Notes under the pieces: model-generated
The model's input: only the letters and a program-made list of their open reading frames with translations
Database searches by the model: none
What the model was told of the DNA's origin: nothing
Position numbers and translations under genes: made by a program
Assembly (NCBI GenBank): GCA_016787785.1
Contig: JAEUTO010000003.1
Location: 62,001-126,000, forward strand
DNA length: 64,000 nt
Direction of reading: 5' to 3'
From: Bacteroidia bacterium
GTDB lineage: Bacteria > Bacteroidota > Bacteroidia > B-17B0 > Aurantibacillaceae
Shown here: positions 20,172 through 28,540 of the stretch, piece by piece
Layout of the letters: every line of letters begins with the position of its first letter
Position numbering within the stretch: position 1 is the first letter of the stretch

Positions 20172-20711
20172 ATGAAAGAGAATGAATTAGCTGTACCCGA
20201 TGAAATTGTGATGAATAAGATCTATTTTATCCGGGGTCAAAAAGTAATGTTGGATAGGGATCTGGCAGAGCTTTATGGCGTAACAACAGGCAACCTGAAT
20301 AAATCAGTTAGCCGAAATATAAAAAGATTTCCCAACGATTTTATGTTCCAGTTAAGTAATGAGGAATTTAAAAACTTGATATTCCAAATTGGAACATCAA
20401 GTTGGGGCGGTACAAGAAAAGCACCCTTAGTTTTTACTGAACAAGGTGTAGCAATGCTTTCGGGTATCTTAAACAGCGATAGAGCAATATCAGTAAACAT
20501 ACAGATCACGCGTATTTTCACAAAAATACGTCAAGCTTTAATGGACAATACAGAATTACGATTAGCCATAGAAGAAATAAAACGGAAAACAGAAAATAAT
20601 ACAAAAAATATCGAAGTTGTTTTTAAATACCTGGATGAATTATTAGAAAAGAAAAACCTGCCAAAAACCAGGAAACAAATAGGCTACAAATTACCGGTTA
20701 AAAAATCTTGA
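20172..20711 (+). CDS. ORF6N domain protein
   Basis: A 179-residue protein with an N-terminal ORF6N domain: IYFIRGQKVMLDRDLAELYG, NKSVSRNIKRFPNDFMFQL and the late PLVFTEQGVAMLSGILNS. A C-terminal coiled-coil-prone helix and basic tail (KKNLPKTRKQIGYKLPVKKS) follow. ORF6N is a KilA-N-related, probably DNA-binding domain common in phages and in chromosomal loci derived from them. No other phage gene is nearby. With the OLD nuclease 1.1 kb upstream it supports reading 17.0-20.7 kb as an accessory region. Confidence 0.88.
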   Translation: MKENELAVPDEIVMNKIYFIRGQKVMLDRDLAELYGVTTGNLNKSVSRNIKRFPNDFMFQLSNEEFKNLIFQIGTSSWGGTRKAPLVFTEQGVAMLSGILNSDRAISVNIQITRIFTKIRQALMDNTELRLAIEEIKRKTENNTKNIEVVFKYLDELLEKKNLPKTRKQIGYKLPVKKS

Positions 20712-20715
20712 CGTT

Positions 20716-21318
20716 TTATTTTTTGATGATCTTTATTCTTGACTTTTTTACTTTGGTCTTAATTAAGTAGTGTTCTACCTTTTTCATTTTCATAACAGCA
20801 ACACGTGTAACCTGCTCTTCTTTTTCGTCGCCAACAATAACAAAAGAAATATAAACGTTGGTAATATTTTTAACCTCGTATTTATTTAAATAATAATTTA
20901 TTAAGATCCTGTCATTTTTAGAAAGTGTTAAAAAGGAAGATTTAATATAAAGGCTATCTACCTCTATTGTTTTTATTTTCGTTTTACCTTTATGATGGAA
21001 AGCTACTTTAATAAACTTGTCGGCTTGCGTAGTATCAGAAAGTAAAGACTCTAACAAATTATGGTCTACCTTAACTTTGGCAACATCTATGCTCTTATTC
21101 GCATTTTTTCTTTTCTTAGCGCTTATTTTAGCTATGGCAATGCTCATCCTTTGCCCCAGGCCTCTTTTACCGCCGGCTTCTTTTCTTGGCAAGCTCCATG
21201 CGCCTTTTATACAATCTTTTTTAAAACAAATAAAAGGAAAACCCGCATGAATAGCGCATGACGATAATAACGCCACGGTTAAAATAAGTAGTAATATTTT
21301 GTAAGTAAACCTGAGCAA
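20716..21318 (-). CDS. lipoprotein of unknown function
   Basis: A 200-residue protein with a lipoprotein signal: a hydrophobic helix ending in LLSSC, lipidation at Cys21. The mature part is strongly basic, with a Lys/Arg-rich segment at about residues 45-85. A C-terminal alpha/beta region (LTLSKNDRILINYYLNKYEV and TRVAVMKMKKVEHYLI) has the helix-strand rhythm of OmpA-like peptidoglycan-binding domains but lacks their TD/LSxxRA signature. The OmpA link is therefore only a guess. It converges on the ORF6N gene with a 4-base gap. Confidence 0.6.
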   Translation of the reverse strand: MLRFTYKILLLILTVALLSSCAIHAGFPFICFKKDCIKGAWSLPRKEAGGKRGLGQRMSIAIAKISAKKRKNANKSIDVAKVKVDHNLLESLLSDTTQADKFIKVAFHHKGKTKIKTIEVDSLYIKSSFLTLSKNDRILINYYLNKYEVKNITNVYISFVIVGDEKEEQVTRVAVMKMKKVEHYLIKTKVKKSRIKIIKK

Positions 21319-21398
21319 AAGAGTAATTTATACTTAAAGTTAAATAAATTAACGATAATAACTCTCACAAAGTATGCTCCGGCAGCAAATAATAGCTT

Positions 21399-21824
21399 TT
21401 ATTCTTCCATTGGATAGCCTTTGGCAACCCAGTCTGGCTTAATGCCCTCGGGCAATTCAAGCACCTTGGCATTCTTAAATCCGGCCGAAATTAACGCATC
21501 GTAAGCCGGTTTAATGTTAGGGCAACTGGCATAAGAGCAGCAACCGCAATACACTACCACTACCCTGTTCTTATTCTCCATGGCAACGGTAGATTTTATC
21601 TTTTCAATACCTGTAACACTTGTAGCACGGCCTACATCAACGGCCGTTTTTATCAACTCCATGGGGCCCACATTTAAAACAATAGGCTTATCCTTAGCAT
21701 TGGTCTTTATTTTTTCTGCCAGATCTTTTGTTGGCATTAATTGTTCTTTGGTCCACAGCGGGGTTTGGCTATAAGCAGCGGTTGTGGCTGCAAAAAGTAA
21801 TAAGATGGCTATAATATTTTTCAT
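21399..21824 (-). CDS. exported rhodanese-like protein
   Basis: A 141-residue protein with a signal peptide (residues 1-19, cleavage after AYS). A rhodanese-like fold is suggested by PIVLNVGPMELIKTAVDVG, the strand VVVYCGCCSYASCPN with Cys93 at the usual active-site loop position and nearby Cys95, Cys96 and Cys101, and AYDALISAGFKNAKVLELPEG. The cysteine-rich loop resembles sulfurtransferases but could also bind metal. The substrate is unknown. Upstream on the minus strand TATCTTCG (plus 21838-21845) lies 13 bases from the start and may be a -7 element. Confidence 0.72.
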   Translation of the reverse strand: MKNIIAILLLFAATTAAYSQTPLWTKEQLMPTKDLAEKIKTNAKDKPIVLNVGPMELIKTAVDVGRATSVTGIEKIKSTVAMENKNRVVVVYCGCCSYASCPNIKPAYDALISAGFKNAKVLELPEGIKPDWVAKGYPMEE

Positions 21825-21937
21825 ATGAATCTTTTTTCGAAGATAGGCAAAAGCGCCGCGTTACGAAATCTAAAAAATGCTAAAAAAAACATAAATTTAT
21901 TATGTTTAACAAAGCATAAGCGCTTATCTAAATTGCA

Positions 21938-21968
21938 TTTGCAGCCCCAAAAAACATTAGTATCTTTA
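21938..21968 (+). promoter_or_regulatory. promoter of the first TPR gene (TTTG-N19-TATCTTTA)
   Basis: TTTG at 21938-21941, exactly 19 bases, then TATCTTTA at 21961-21968, agreeing with the Bacteroidota -33/-7 consensus except for the last base. It ends only 5 bases before the CTG that would begin the signal peptide. The stretch CAAAAAACATTxGTATCTTTAA is repeated almost exactly upstream of the related gene at 26460. Confidence 0.7.
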
Positions 21969-21973
21969 ACTAT

Positions 21974-23263
21974 CTGAAAAAAATTGTCACACATTTTTTA
22001 GCATTGGTTTTTATTCTGCTGCGGCATAATATTAGCGCACAAGCATCGGCAATTGACTCTTTAACCAAAATTACTCGCTCAACAGCCGAAGATACCGTTA
22101 AGTTTAAAGCGCTTATTCAGTTAACGTACATCATTAGCAAAAATAATTTAGACAGTTCGGTTGCCGTTTGCGAAGAAGCCTTTCATCTTTCTCAAAAAAT
22201 AAGTTGGCAGAAAGGGATCATGAATGCGGAGTTTACGCTAGGCCAACTGTATTACTTAAAGGGTAATTACCCCCGATCGCTTGAGTTCTATTTTAGCGCG
22301 TTAAAAAAAGCAACTGCGTTGAAACAAGTCCTAGTTCAACCGGCGATACTTAATGCCATTGGAAATATTTATGTTCTTGAAGGAAATTATGATAAAGCAC
22401 TTGAGAACTATTTATTAGTTTTAAACCAGGCTGAAAAAATTAAAGATACCGCACGAATAGCAAGTGCCTCTGCCAATATAGGTTTGGCCTATAGCTATGC
22501 AAATAATTCTGAAAAAGCATTAAACTATTTATTTAGAGCATTAAAACTGCACGAAATTCAAAAAAATGAAAGAGGAATGGCTAATACACTCGATTTTATT
22601 GGATACACTTTTCTTAAAATTGGCAAGTATCCTGAGGCGCTAAAACACCTGGAACTGTCTCTTGAAAAAAATGAAAAAACAGGTGATAAAATAAGAATAT
22701 TAGACAATCTTCGTAACCTTGGTTGGGTGTATATAAGAACAGGCAAATTTGATGTAGCAGAGACCTCTTTAAAAAAAGCCCTTAAATACGCCGAAGATGT
22801 TAATCATCTGCAAGGCATTGAAGGCGTTAACGAGGCGCTTAGCAAACTTTATGACACAACAAGTAGGGCTAACTTGGCTTTTATACATTATAAAAAATAT
22901 ATTGTTGCGCACGACAGTATAAACAATGAAGAAGGTAGGAGAAATCAGCTACGTTCTGAAATGAAATACGAATTCGAAAAAAAAGAAGCAATATTAAAAG
23001 AAAAACAAGAAAAGGAAACATTAGTTGCGCAAGAAAAAAGTCGCTTTCAGAAAATTGTTATTTTTTCTGTTGTGTCAGGCCTGCTATTAGTTGTACTCTT
23101 TATGATCTTTATTTTGCGGAGCTTAAGGATCACCAAACATCAAAAAATAATTATTGAAGAAAAACAAAAAGAGATCTTAGACAGCATTTATTACGCCAGA
23201 AGAATACAAACAAGTTTATTACCAACCGAAAAATATATTCAGAAACAATTTCAAAAAAAATAG
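21974..23263 (+). CDS. TPR repeat, transmembrane protein ending in a PP2C-type linker helix
   Basis: There is no ATG start. A CTG at 21974 gives a good signal peptide (KKIVTHFLALVFILL...NISAQA), while a TTG at 22004 gives a truncated one of about 14 residues. The protein, 419-429 residues depending on start, has about six TPRs (for example GNYDKALENYLLVLNQAEKI). After them come a charged coiled coil (EFEKKEAILKEKQEKETLV), one transmembrane helix (IVIFSVVSGLLLVVLFMIFIL) and a cytosolic tail EEKQKEILDSIYYARRIQTS ending in LLPTEKYIQKQFQKK. That tail is the linker which in PP2C sensors leads into SpoIIE, but no phosphatase follows. Its stop overlaps the GTG start of the next gene by one base. Confidence 0.8.
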   Translation: MKKIVTHFLALVFILLRHNISAQASAIDSLTKITRSTAEDTVKFKALIQLTYIISKNNLDSSVAVCEEAFHLSQKISWQKGIMNAEFTLGQLYYLKGNYPRSLEFYFSALKKATALKQVLVQPAILNAIGNIYVLEGNYDKALENYLLVLNQAEKIKDTARIASASANIGLAYSYANNSEKALNYLFRALKLHEIQKNERGMANTLDFIGYTFLKIGKYPEALKHLELSLEKNEKTGDKIRILDNLRNLGWVYIRTGKFDVAETSLKKALKYAEDVNHLQGIEGVNEALSKLYDTTSRANLAFIHYKKYIVAHDSINNEEGRRNQLRSEMKYEFEKKEAILKEKQEKETLVAQEKSRFQKIVIFSVVSGLLLVVLFMIFILRSLRITKHQKIIIEEKQKEILDSIYYARRIQTSLLPTEKYIQKQFQKK

Positions 23264-24708
23264 TGAAAAAAAATTTTATACATATTTTATTTTGCGTTTC
23301 ATGCCTTACTTTTTTAGTTTCAAAAGCACAAACTAAAAAAATTGACTCATTAAATCATCTTTTTGCTATTGCCAAACATGATACCACCCGCGCAAAACTA
23401 CTTGTTTCTATTTCAAAACAATTTCTTTCGTCAAGCACAGATCAAGATACGGTTCTCCCTATCTGTTTGCAAGCGCTGAGTATAGTCGACCATAATTTAA
23501 AGAATACAAACGACCCCGAAAAAAATACGTATTTAAAAATAAAAGTTTCTGCTCTAAATAATATCGGTAAACATTACAAGAACCAAAACAATTATAATAA
23601 GGCACTAGAGTATTATAACAACAGTTTAAGCATCCAACAAGAAATGTTAGATAAACTAGGTGTTTCAAACTCGTTAAATAGCATTGGATTGATCTATGAT
23701 AACCAGGGCGACATTGCAAAGGCATTAGATTACTATAGCAAAAGTTTAAAGATACGCGAAGAGATAGGCGACAAAAATGGCATAGCTGCTTCGCTTAATA
23801 ACATTGGCATAATCTATAAAAATCAGTCTGACTATCCAAAGGCTTTGGTTTATTTTAAACGAGCTTTACAATTAAGAGAACAATCCGGAGATAAAACCGG
23901 GATCGCAAATGCACTCAATAATATTGGAACAATTTATAAAGACCTAAAAGATCTTCCGGCTGCCCTCGATCATTACAACAGAAGCTTAAAACTATACGAG
24001 CTTCTTGGCGATCAAAAAGGTACAGCAGTATCACTTAACAATATTGGTGCCATCTATGATAATGAAAAAAATATTCCGAACGCATTAAACTATTACGAAA
24101 GAAGTTTAAAAATACGTGAAGAGATCAAAGACGAGCGAGGTGCAGCAACTTCCCTTATTAACATTGGGTTTATTTACGCTAAACAAAAAAAATACAAAAA
24201 CGCTCTTACATTTTATAACCGATCTTATACCCTTTCAAAACAATTAGGTTTTCCAGATTTAATAAGAAACGTGGAAGAAAGACTATACCTGATACATGCC
24301 GATCAGGGAGATTACGCAAACGCTCTTAGCCATTATAAACAATTTATTTTATATAGAGACAGTATTAGCAATGAGGAGACCCGAAAAGCAAGTATTAAAA
24401 ATCAATTAAATTACGAATTCGAAAAAAAAGAAGCCGTATTAAAAGAAAAACGAGAAAAAGAAACATTAATTGCAGAAGAAAAAAATCGATTCCAGAAAAT
24501 TGTTATTCTTTCTGCAGTAGGAGGCTTGTTATTAGTTGTGATATTTATGATCTTTATTTTAAATAGCCTGAGGATGACCAAGCGGCAAAAAATAATTATT
24601 GAAGAAAAACAAAAAGAGATCTTAGACAGTATACAATACGCTAAGAGAATACAAACCAGCTTATTGCCGACCGAAAAATACTTGAACAAATACTTAAATA
24701 GTAAGTAA
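23263..24708 (+). CDS. TPR repeat, transmembrane protein ending in a PP2C-type linker helix (second copy)
   Basis: A 481-residue paralogue of the gene before it. It starts at a GTG that shares its first base with the upstream TAG, so the two are translationally coupled. It has a signal peptide (KKNFIHILFCVSCLTFLVSKAQ) and seven or so 40-residue Kinesin-light-chain-like TPRs with the repeated SLNNIGxIYxNQ pattern. A coiled coil, a transmembrane helix (IVILSAVGGLLLVVIFMIFIL) and the tail EEKQKEILDSIQYAKRIQTS-LLPTEKYLNKYLNSK follow. There is no catalytic domain. It is probably a periplasmic-facing protein-interaction scaffold with a short cytosolic signalling helix. Confidence 0.88.
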   Translation: MKKNFIHILFCVSCLTFLVSKAQTKKIDSLNHLFAIAKHDTTRAKLLVSISKQFLSSSTDQDTVLPICLQALSIVDHNLKNTNDPEKNTYLKIKVSALNNIGKHYKNQNNYNKALEYYNNSLSIQQEMLDKLGVSNSLNSIGLIYDNQGDIAKALDYYSKSLKIREEIGDKNGIAASLNNIGIIYKNQSDYPKALVYFKRALQLREQSGDKTGIANALNNIGTIYKDLKDLPAALDHYNRSLKLYELLGDQKGTAVSLNNIGAIYDNEKNIPNALNYYERSLKIREEIKDERGAATSLINIGFIYAKQKKYKNALTFYNRSYTLSKQLGFPDLIRNVEERLYLIHADQGDYANALSHYKQFILYRDSISNEETRKASIKNQLNYEFEKKEAVLKEKREKETLIAEEKNRFQKIVILSAVGGLLLVVIFMIFILNSLRMTKRQKIIIEEKQKEILDSIQYAKRIQTSLLPTEKYLNKYLNSK

Positions 24709-24770
24709 CAATTTTTAAACTTTAGTTCTTTTCTCTCATCTAATTAACATATAATTAAACTATAAAATTT

Positions 24771-26369
24771 ATGAAGTTAAAGTTAATCCAATTTTTATTA
24801 CCTCTTTTTTTAGTGAACAACTTTTGCCGTTCTCAATCATTACCAACCTATTCTGTTACGATGTTAGACCCTCAATCCGCGGGTTATTATTTTTTGGTTC
24901 CAATTAAAATTGGTCCCGGTGCGGCCAGTGTAATAAATACGCACATGATACTTGATAACGCCGGTAACATGGTATATTATAAAAAATTTCCCGGAACAGG
25001 AACGGGTGATTTTAAAATGCATGCCAATGGATTGATCTCATATAGCAATCAAAATAAATTTTATATAATGGATAGCACCTTTACGGTAATTGATTCTGTA
25101 AAACCAAAAAACGGCCTAATATTTGACGGCCATGATATTCAAATTTTACCGAATGGGCATTTTGTTGTTTTAGGAATGGAAAACGTAACTATGAACTTAA
25201 GTGCTTATAATTATTTTGGTGCTAATAATAACAGTCCGGGCAGCGCAACAGCAACCGTAAAATGCGGTGTTATACAAGAACAGGATGCCGCAAAGAATGT
25301 TGTATTTGAATGGCATTGCAAAGATCATTACAATTTTAGCGATGTAGATCCGTACTTTTTAGGAAGCCCTAATAATGTAGACTGGACACACCTTAACGCC
25401 GTTGAATATGATGCAGATGGAAATTATTTGATTTCAGTGAGGCATTTTAACGAGATCACAAAAATAAAAAGAAGTGATAGTAGCATTATGTGGCGCCTTG
25501 GTGGAAACGCTAATCAATTTAACTTTCTTAACGATGCGCAACAATTTAAAGGGCAGCACGACATAAGAAGAATTGCAAATGGAAATATAACATTATATGA
25601 TAACGGAAAATCGAGTCCGTTTCATGCCGCCACGGCAAAAGAATATCAATTAAACGAATCTGCATTAACCGCCAATCTGGTATGGAGCTACACAGAAAAC
25701 AGTTCCACTTACAGCAGTGCTCTAGGCGCTCATCAACGACTGCCTAACGGAAACACATTAATAAATTACGGTATGCTTAATAATTTGAACCATGTTTTTA
25801 ATGTTGTTAAACCATCTGGAGCAAAGGTATTTGAAATTGTTTTTACAGATACACTTCGTTCGTATCGCGCCTTTAATTACCTCACACTTCCCTGGGCACT
25901 TAAGCGACCGGTTATTAGTTGCGCTCTTTCAGGCACACAAACTGTATTAGATGCCGGAAGTGGCTATGCAAGTTATTTGTGGAATACTGGAGCAACTACA
26001 CAAACCATAGTAGCCACAAACACAGGCACCTTTTCGGTCTTTGTTCCAAAAGGTCAGGGCGGGTTTATTTCCGCACCAACTTTTACAGTATCTAATTTAA
26101 CTAATCCTTGCGGAACAAATTCTGTTAAAGAAAATATAAATACTATTAGCTTTAATGTTTTTCCTAATCCGGTAAATGATCTGCTAAGAATTAATTTTGA
26201 CACACAACAAACTAAAGTGACTGTTGATTTGTATACCTGTTTAGGAGACGCCATTTATTCGGAACAATTTTATAAGAAAGAATTAGTCGAAATCTCTACT
26301 TCGCATTTACCTTCAGGTCTTTATTTTTTAAATGTAAATGGTATTATAACAAAGATCATCAAGCTTTAG
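24771..26369 (+). CDS. arylsulfotransferase-like propeller with T9SS sorting domain
   Basis: A 532-residue exported protein with a signal peptide ending near FCRSQ. The ASST-type propeller shows repeated strand-plus-His motifs: GHDIQILPNGHFVVLGM, WTHLNAVEYDADGNYLISVR, GQHDIRRIANGNITLYDNG and AHQRLPNGNTLINYG. These match arylsulfate sulfotransferase-family proteins, though catalytic activity is not shown. An Ig-like segment (YLWNTGATTQTIVA) and a C-terminal type A sorting domain (FNVFPNPVNDLLRINF to SGLYFLNVNGIITKIIKL) predict secretion by T9SS and surface attachment. It sits between the TPR genes, in the same direction. Confidence 0.85.
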   Translation: MKLKLIQFLLPLFLVNNFCRSQSLPTYSVTMLDPQSAGYYFLVPIKIGPGAASVINTHMILDNAGNMVYYKKFPGTGTGDFKMHANGLISYSNQNKFYIMDSTFTVIDSVKPKNGLIFDGHDIQILPNGHFVVLGMENVTMNLSAYNYFGANNNSPGSATATVKCGVIQEQDAAKNVVFEWHCKDHYNFSDVDPYFLGSPNNVDWTHLNAVEYDADGNYLISVRHFNEITKIKRSDSSIMWRLGGNANQFNFLNDAQQFKGQHDIRRIANGNITLYDNGKSSPFHAATAKEYQLNESALTANLVWSYTENSSTYSSALGAHQRLPNGNTLINYGMLNNLNHVFNVVKPSGAKVFEIVFTDTLRSYRAFNYLTLPWALKRPVISCALSGTQTVLDAGSGYASYLWNTGATTQTIVATNTGTFSVFVPKGQGGFISAPTFTVSNLTNPCGTNSVKENINTISFNVFPNPVNDLLRINFDTQQTKVTVDLYTCLGDAIYSEQFYKKELVEISTSHLPSGLYFLNVNGIITKIIKL

Positions 26370-26444
26370 ATCCAGTCAAAAACCTTTATTCATAAGACTT
26401 TAAAGAGCTTACAACAAGACGTTGGCTGACACAAAAAACATTTG

Positions 26445-26452
26445 TATCTTTA
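26445..26452 (+). promoter_or_regulatory. -7 element (TATCTTTA) of the third TPR gene
   Basis: TATCTTTA at 26445-26452 lies 7 bases before the TTG start. A GTTG at 26421-26424 lies 20 bases upstream, close to the expected -33 position. The surrounding 20 bases copy those upstream of the first TPR gene. Confidence 0.55.
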
Positions 26453-26459
26453 AAATTGC

Positions 26460-27863
26460 TTGTTAAGACCTCTAAAATATTTTTTATTTGCTTTAACTTT
26501 TTGTTTTTGCCACACGCGCTCATTTACACAAAACACCACAGTAGATTCACTTACATCGCTTCTTAAAAATGCAAAGCACGATACCACCCGGGTGCGAATT
26601 AGAACCTGGATTGGCGAAGAAGCGCGCATAATGAGATTAAGTTATTGGGATAGCATTTGCGCAGACTCAAAAAAATTAAAAATAAAAAGAATAGAAGCCA
26701 TTGCTCTGGATTTTATTGGTTTTATTTATAGAAATCAAGGCAATGCTACTCAGGCACTCAATTATTATAAACAAAGTTTAAAAATTGAAGAAGAGACCGG
26801 TAACAAAAAAGGTCTTGCCGAATCACTTAATAATATTGGTTATGTGTACGATAATTTAGGCGATATCCCCAAAGCAATAAGTTATTACGAAAGAAGTTTA
26901 AAGATCCGGGAAGAGATCAACGATAAAGAAGGAATTGCTTATTCTCTGCTTAACATTGCTTTTGTTTATAGTATGCAACGCGACGTTTTAAAAGCAATAG
27001 ATAGCTATGAGAGGGCCTTACAAATATTCATAGAAACAAATGATAAAAGTGGTTTGGGCCATTGCTATAATAATATGGCTTCGATCTATTATAAACAGAA
27101 AAATGTTTCGAAAGCAATAACGTATTTTCAAAAAGCTTTAAAACTCCGTGAAGAGACCGGCGACAAAAGTGACATCGCCAATTCATTTAGCAACCTTGGC
27201 TCTGTTCATGATAAACAGGGCGACCTTTCTATTGCACTCGACTATTTTTTTAAAAGTTTGCGTCTGAGAAAAGAGATCGATGAAAAGCAGGGCATTTCTT
27301 CGGCTTTCGACCATATTGGTGCCGTTTATCTGAAGCAAAAAAAATATGCTTTAGCACATTCATATGCAGATAGCGCATTGGTACTTTCTAAAGAACTTGG
27401 CTTTCCCGAAAACCTAATTGACGTGGAACTAACTTTATCTATGATCGATTCCGCTTCAGGAAATTATGCCGGAGCCTACGAGCATTATAAGCAGTTTGTA
27501 ATTTACAACGATAGCATTGCAAATGAAACTACCCGAAAAGCAAGCGTTAAAAGTCAGCTAAAATATGAATATGAAAAAAAAGAAGCTGTTATAAAAGAAC
27601 AACAGGAAAAAGAACGTATAGTTTCCGAAGAGAAAGACCGATTTCAAAAGATCGTTATTTTGGCCGTTGTAATGGGTTTAATTTTTGTGATCATTTTTGC
27701 ATTTTTTATTTTTCGCTCACTTAAAGTTACGCGGCGTCAAAAAGAAATAATTGAGGAAAAGCAAAAAGAAATTTTGGATAGTATCCATTATGCGCAAAGG
27801 ATCCAAAAAAGTTTGCTACCCACCGAAAAATATATTGCAAGGCAATTACCCCGCCAGCACTAG
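26460..27863 (+). CDS. TPR repeat, transmembrane protein ending in a PP2C-type linker helix (third copy)
   Basis: A 467-residue paralogue of the two TPR proteins at 21974 and 23263, starting with TTG (an in-frame stop lies 9 bases upstream). It has a signal peptide (LRPLKYFLFALTFCFCHTRS), about six TPRs (for example ALNYYKQSLKIEEETGNKKG), a coiled coil (YEYEKKEAVIKEQQEKERIV) and a transmembrane helix (IVILAVVMGLIFVIIFAFFIF). The cytosolic tail is EEKQKEILDSIHYAQRIQKS-LLPTEKYIARQLPRQH. The tail is the most conserved part among the three copies, so it is likely the functional output although no enzyme domain follows. The gene stands alone after the arylsulfotransferase-like gene. Confidence 0.86.
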   Translation: MLRPLKYFLFALTFCFCHTRSFTQNTTVDSLTSLLKNAKHDTTRVRIRTWIGEEARIMRLSYWDSICADSKKLKIKRIEAIALDFIGFIYRNQGNATQALNYYKQSLKIEEETGNKKGLAESLNNIGYVYDNLGDIPKAISYYERSLKIREEINDKEGIAYSLLNIAFVYSMQRDVLKAIDSYERALQIFIETNDKSGLGHCYNNMASIYYKQKNVSKAITYFQKALKLREETGDKSDIANSFSNLGSVHDKQGDLSIALDYFFKSLRLRKEIDEKQGISSAFDHIGAVYLKQKKYALAHSYADSALVLSKELGFPENLIDVELTLSMIDSASGNYAGAYEHYKQFVIYNDSIANETTRKASVKSQLKYEYEKKEAVIKEQQEKERIVSEEKDRFQKIVILAVVMGLIFVIIFAFFIFRSLKVTRRQKEIIEEKQKEILDSIHYAQRIQKSLLPTEKYIARQLPRQH

Positions 27864-28003
27864 TAAGCCGCCGTTTTTAAGATAAATAATATTATTTTAT
27901 CGCTAACTGCAAGCTAAATATGTGAATAAGTGTGCATAAGTCCGTCACATTTTGCGCTACAAAAAACCTTAATTTAATGCCTGGTATTTACTAAACCTCA
28001 ATC

Positions 28004-28450
28004 ATGAAAAGCATATTTTTCATTCTTACTTTATTTTTCATACTTGCATTCCCTAAATGTATTAATGCAGGAAACGATCTAAAAGGCAATGGTACAGAAA
28101 CGCTTATCACTAGTAAATTGGAATTATTTATAAAGGAAAAAAAGTTTCAGGCAGATGAAGCGCTGCTATATCCCGGTATAAATTCAAAACCTCTTAAAAA
28201 TAAACTAACTGAGCTAATAAACGAATCTGCAAAAGATTTTTTGTTGGTGGCCAACAGCCAGCCAAGTGATGAAAATTATCAGAATAAAATTAAAAGTGGG
28301 CTTTTGCGCTTTGACCCATATTTTTCGGAGTTATCTTCGGAAGACCTCGATCGGATCTATCGTTATTACGAGCAACTTTTTGAGATCGTTGGTTTAAAGA
28401 ATACCGGCAACCATCTTAAAAAATGGCGTTACGGCTCTGGCACTAATTGA
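28004..28450 (+). CDS. small exported protein, DUF4844-like
   Basis: A 148-residue protein with a signal peptide (residues 1-22, cleaved near INA). The mature protein is mostly helical. Its C-terminal half SSEDLDRIYRYYEQLFEIVG-LKNTGNHLKKW resembles the end of DUF4844 domains from Bacteroidota, which have a comparable YFEEIMDIVGL pattern. That assignment is from memory of the family and is tentative. It is unlinked to its neighbours except by direction. Confidence 0.6.
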   Translation: MKSIFFILTLFFILAFPKCINAGNDLKGNGTETLITSKLELFIKEKKFQADEALLYPGINSKPLKNKLTELINESAKDFLLVANSQPSDENYQNKIKSGLLRFDPYFSELSSEDLDRIYRYYEQLFEIVGLKNTGNHLKKWRYGSGTN

Positions 28451-28540
28451 TAGAAAACTCAAACGCTTCTTCAAAATTTTTTGATGTAACGCCAAACTCG
28501 AAAAAATTCTTATCTTTATTTCCCTTAAATAACGTTACTG

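Noticed and set aside
17168-20711. Gabija (GajAB) or PARIS-type defence pair
   Set aside because: The ATPase and TOPRIM domains are fused as in OLD/GajA, but no UvrD-like helicase or separate TOPRIM partner is adjacent.
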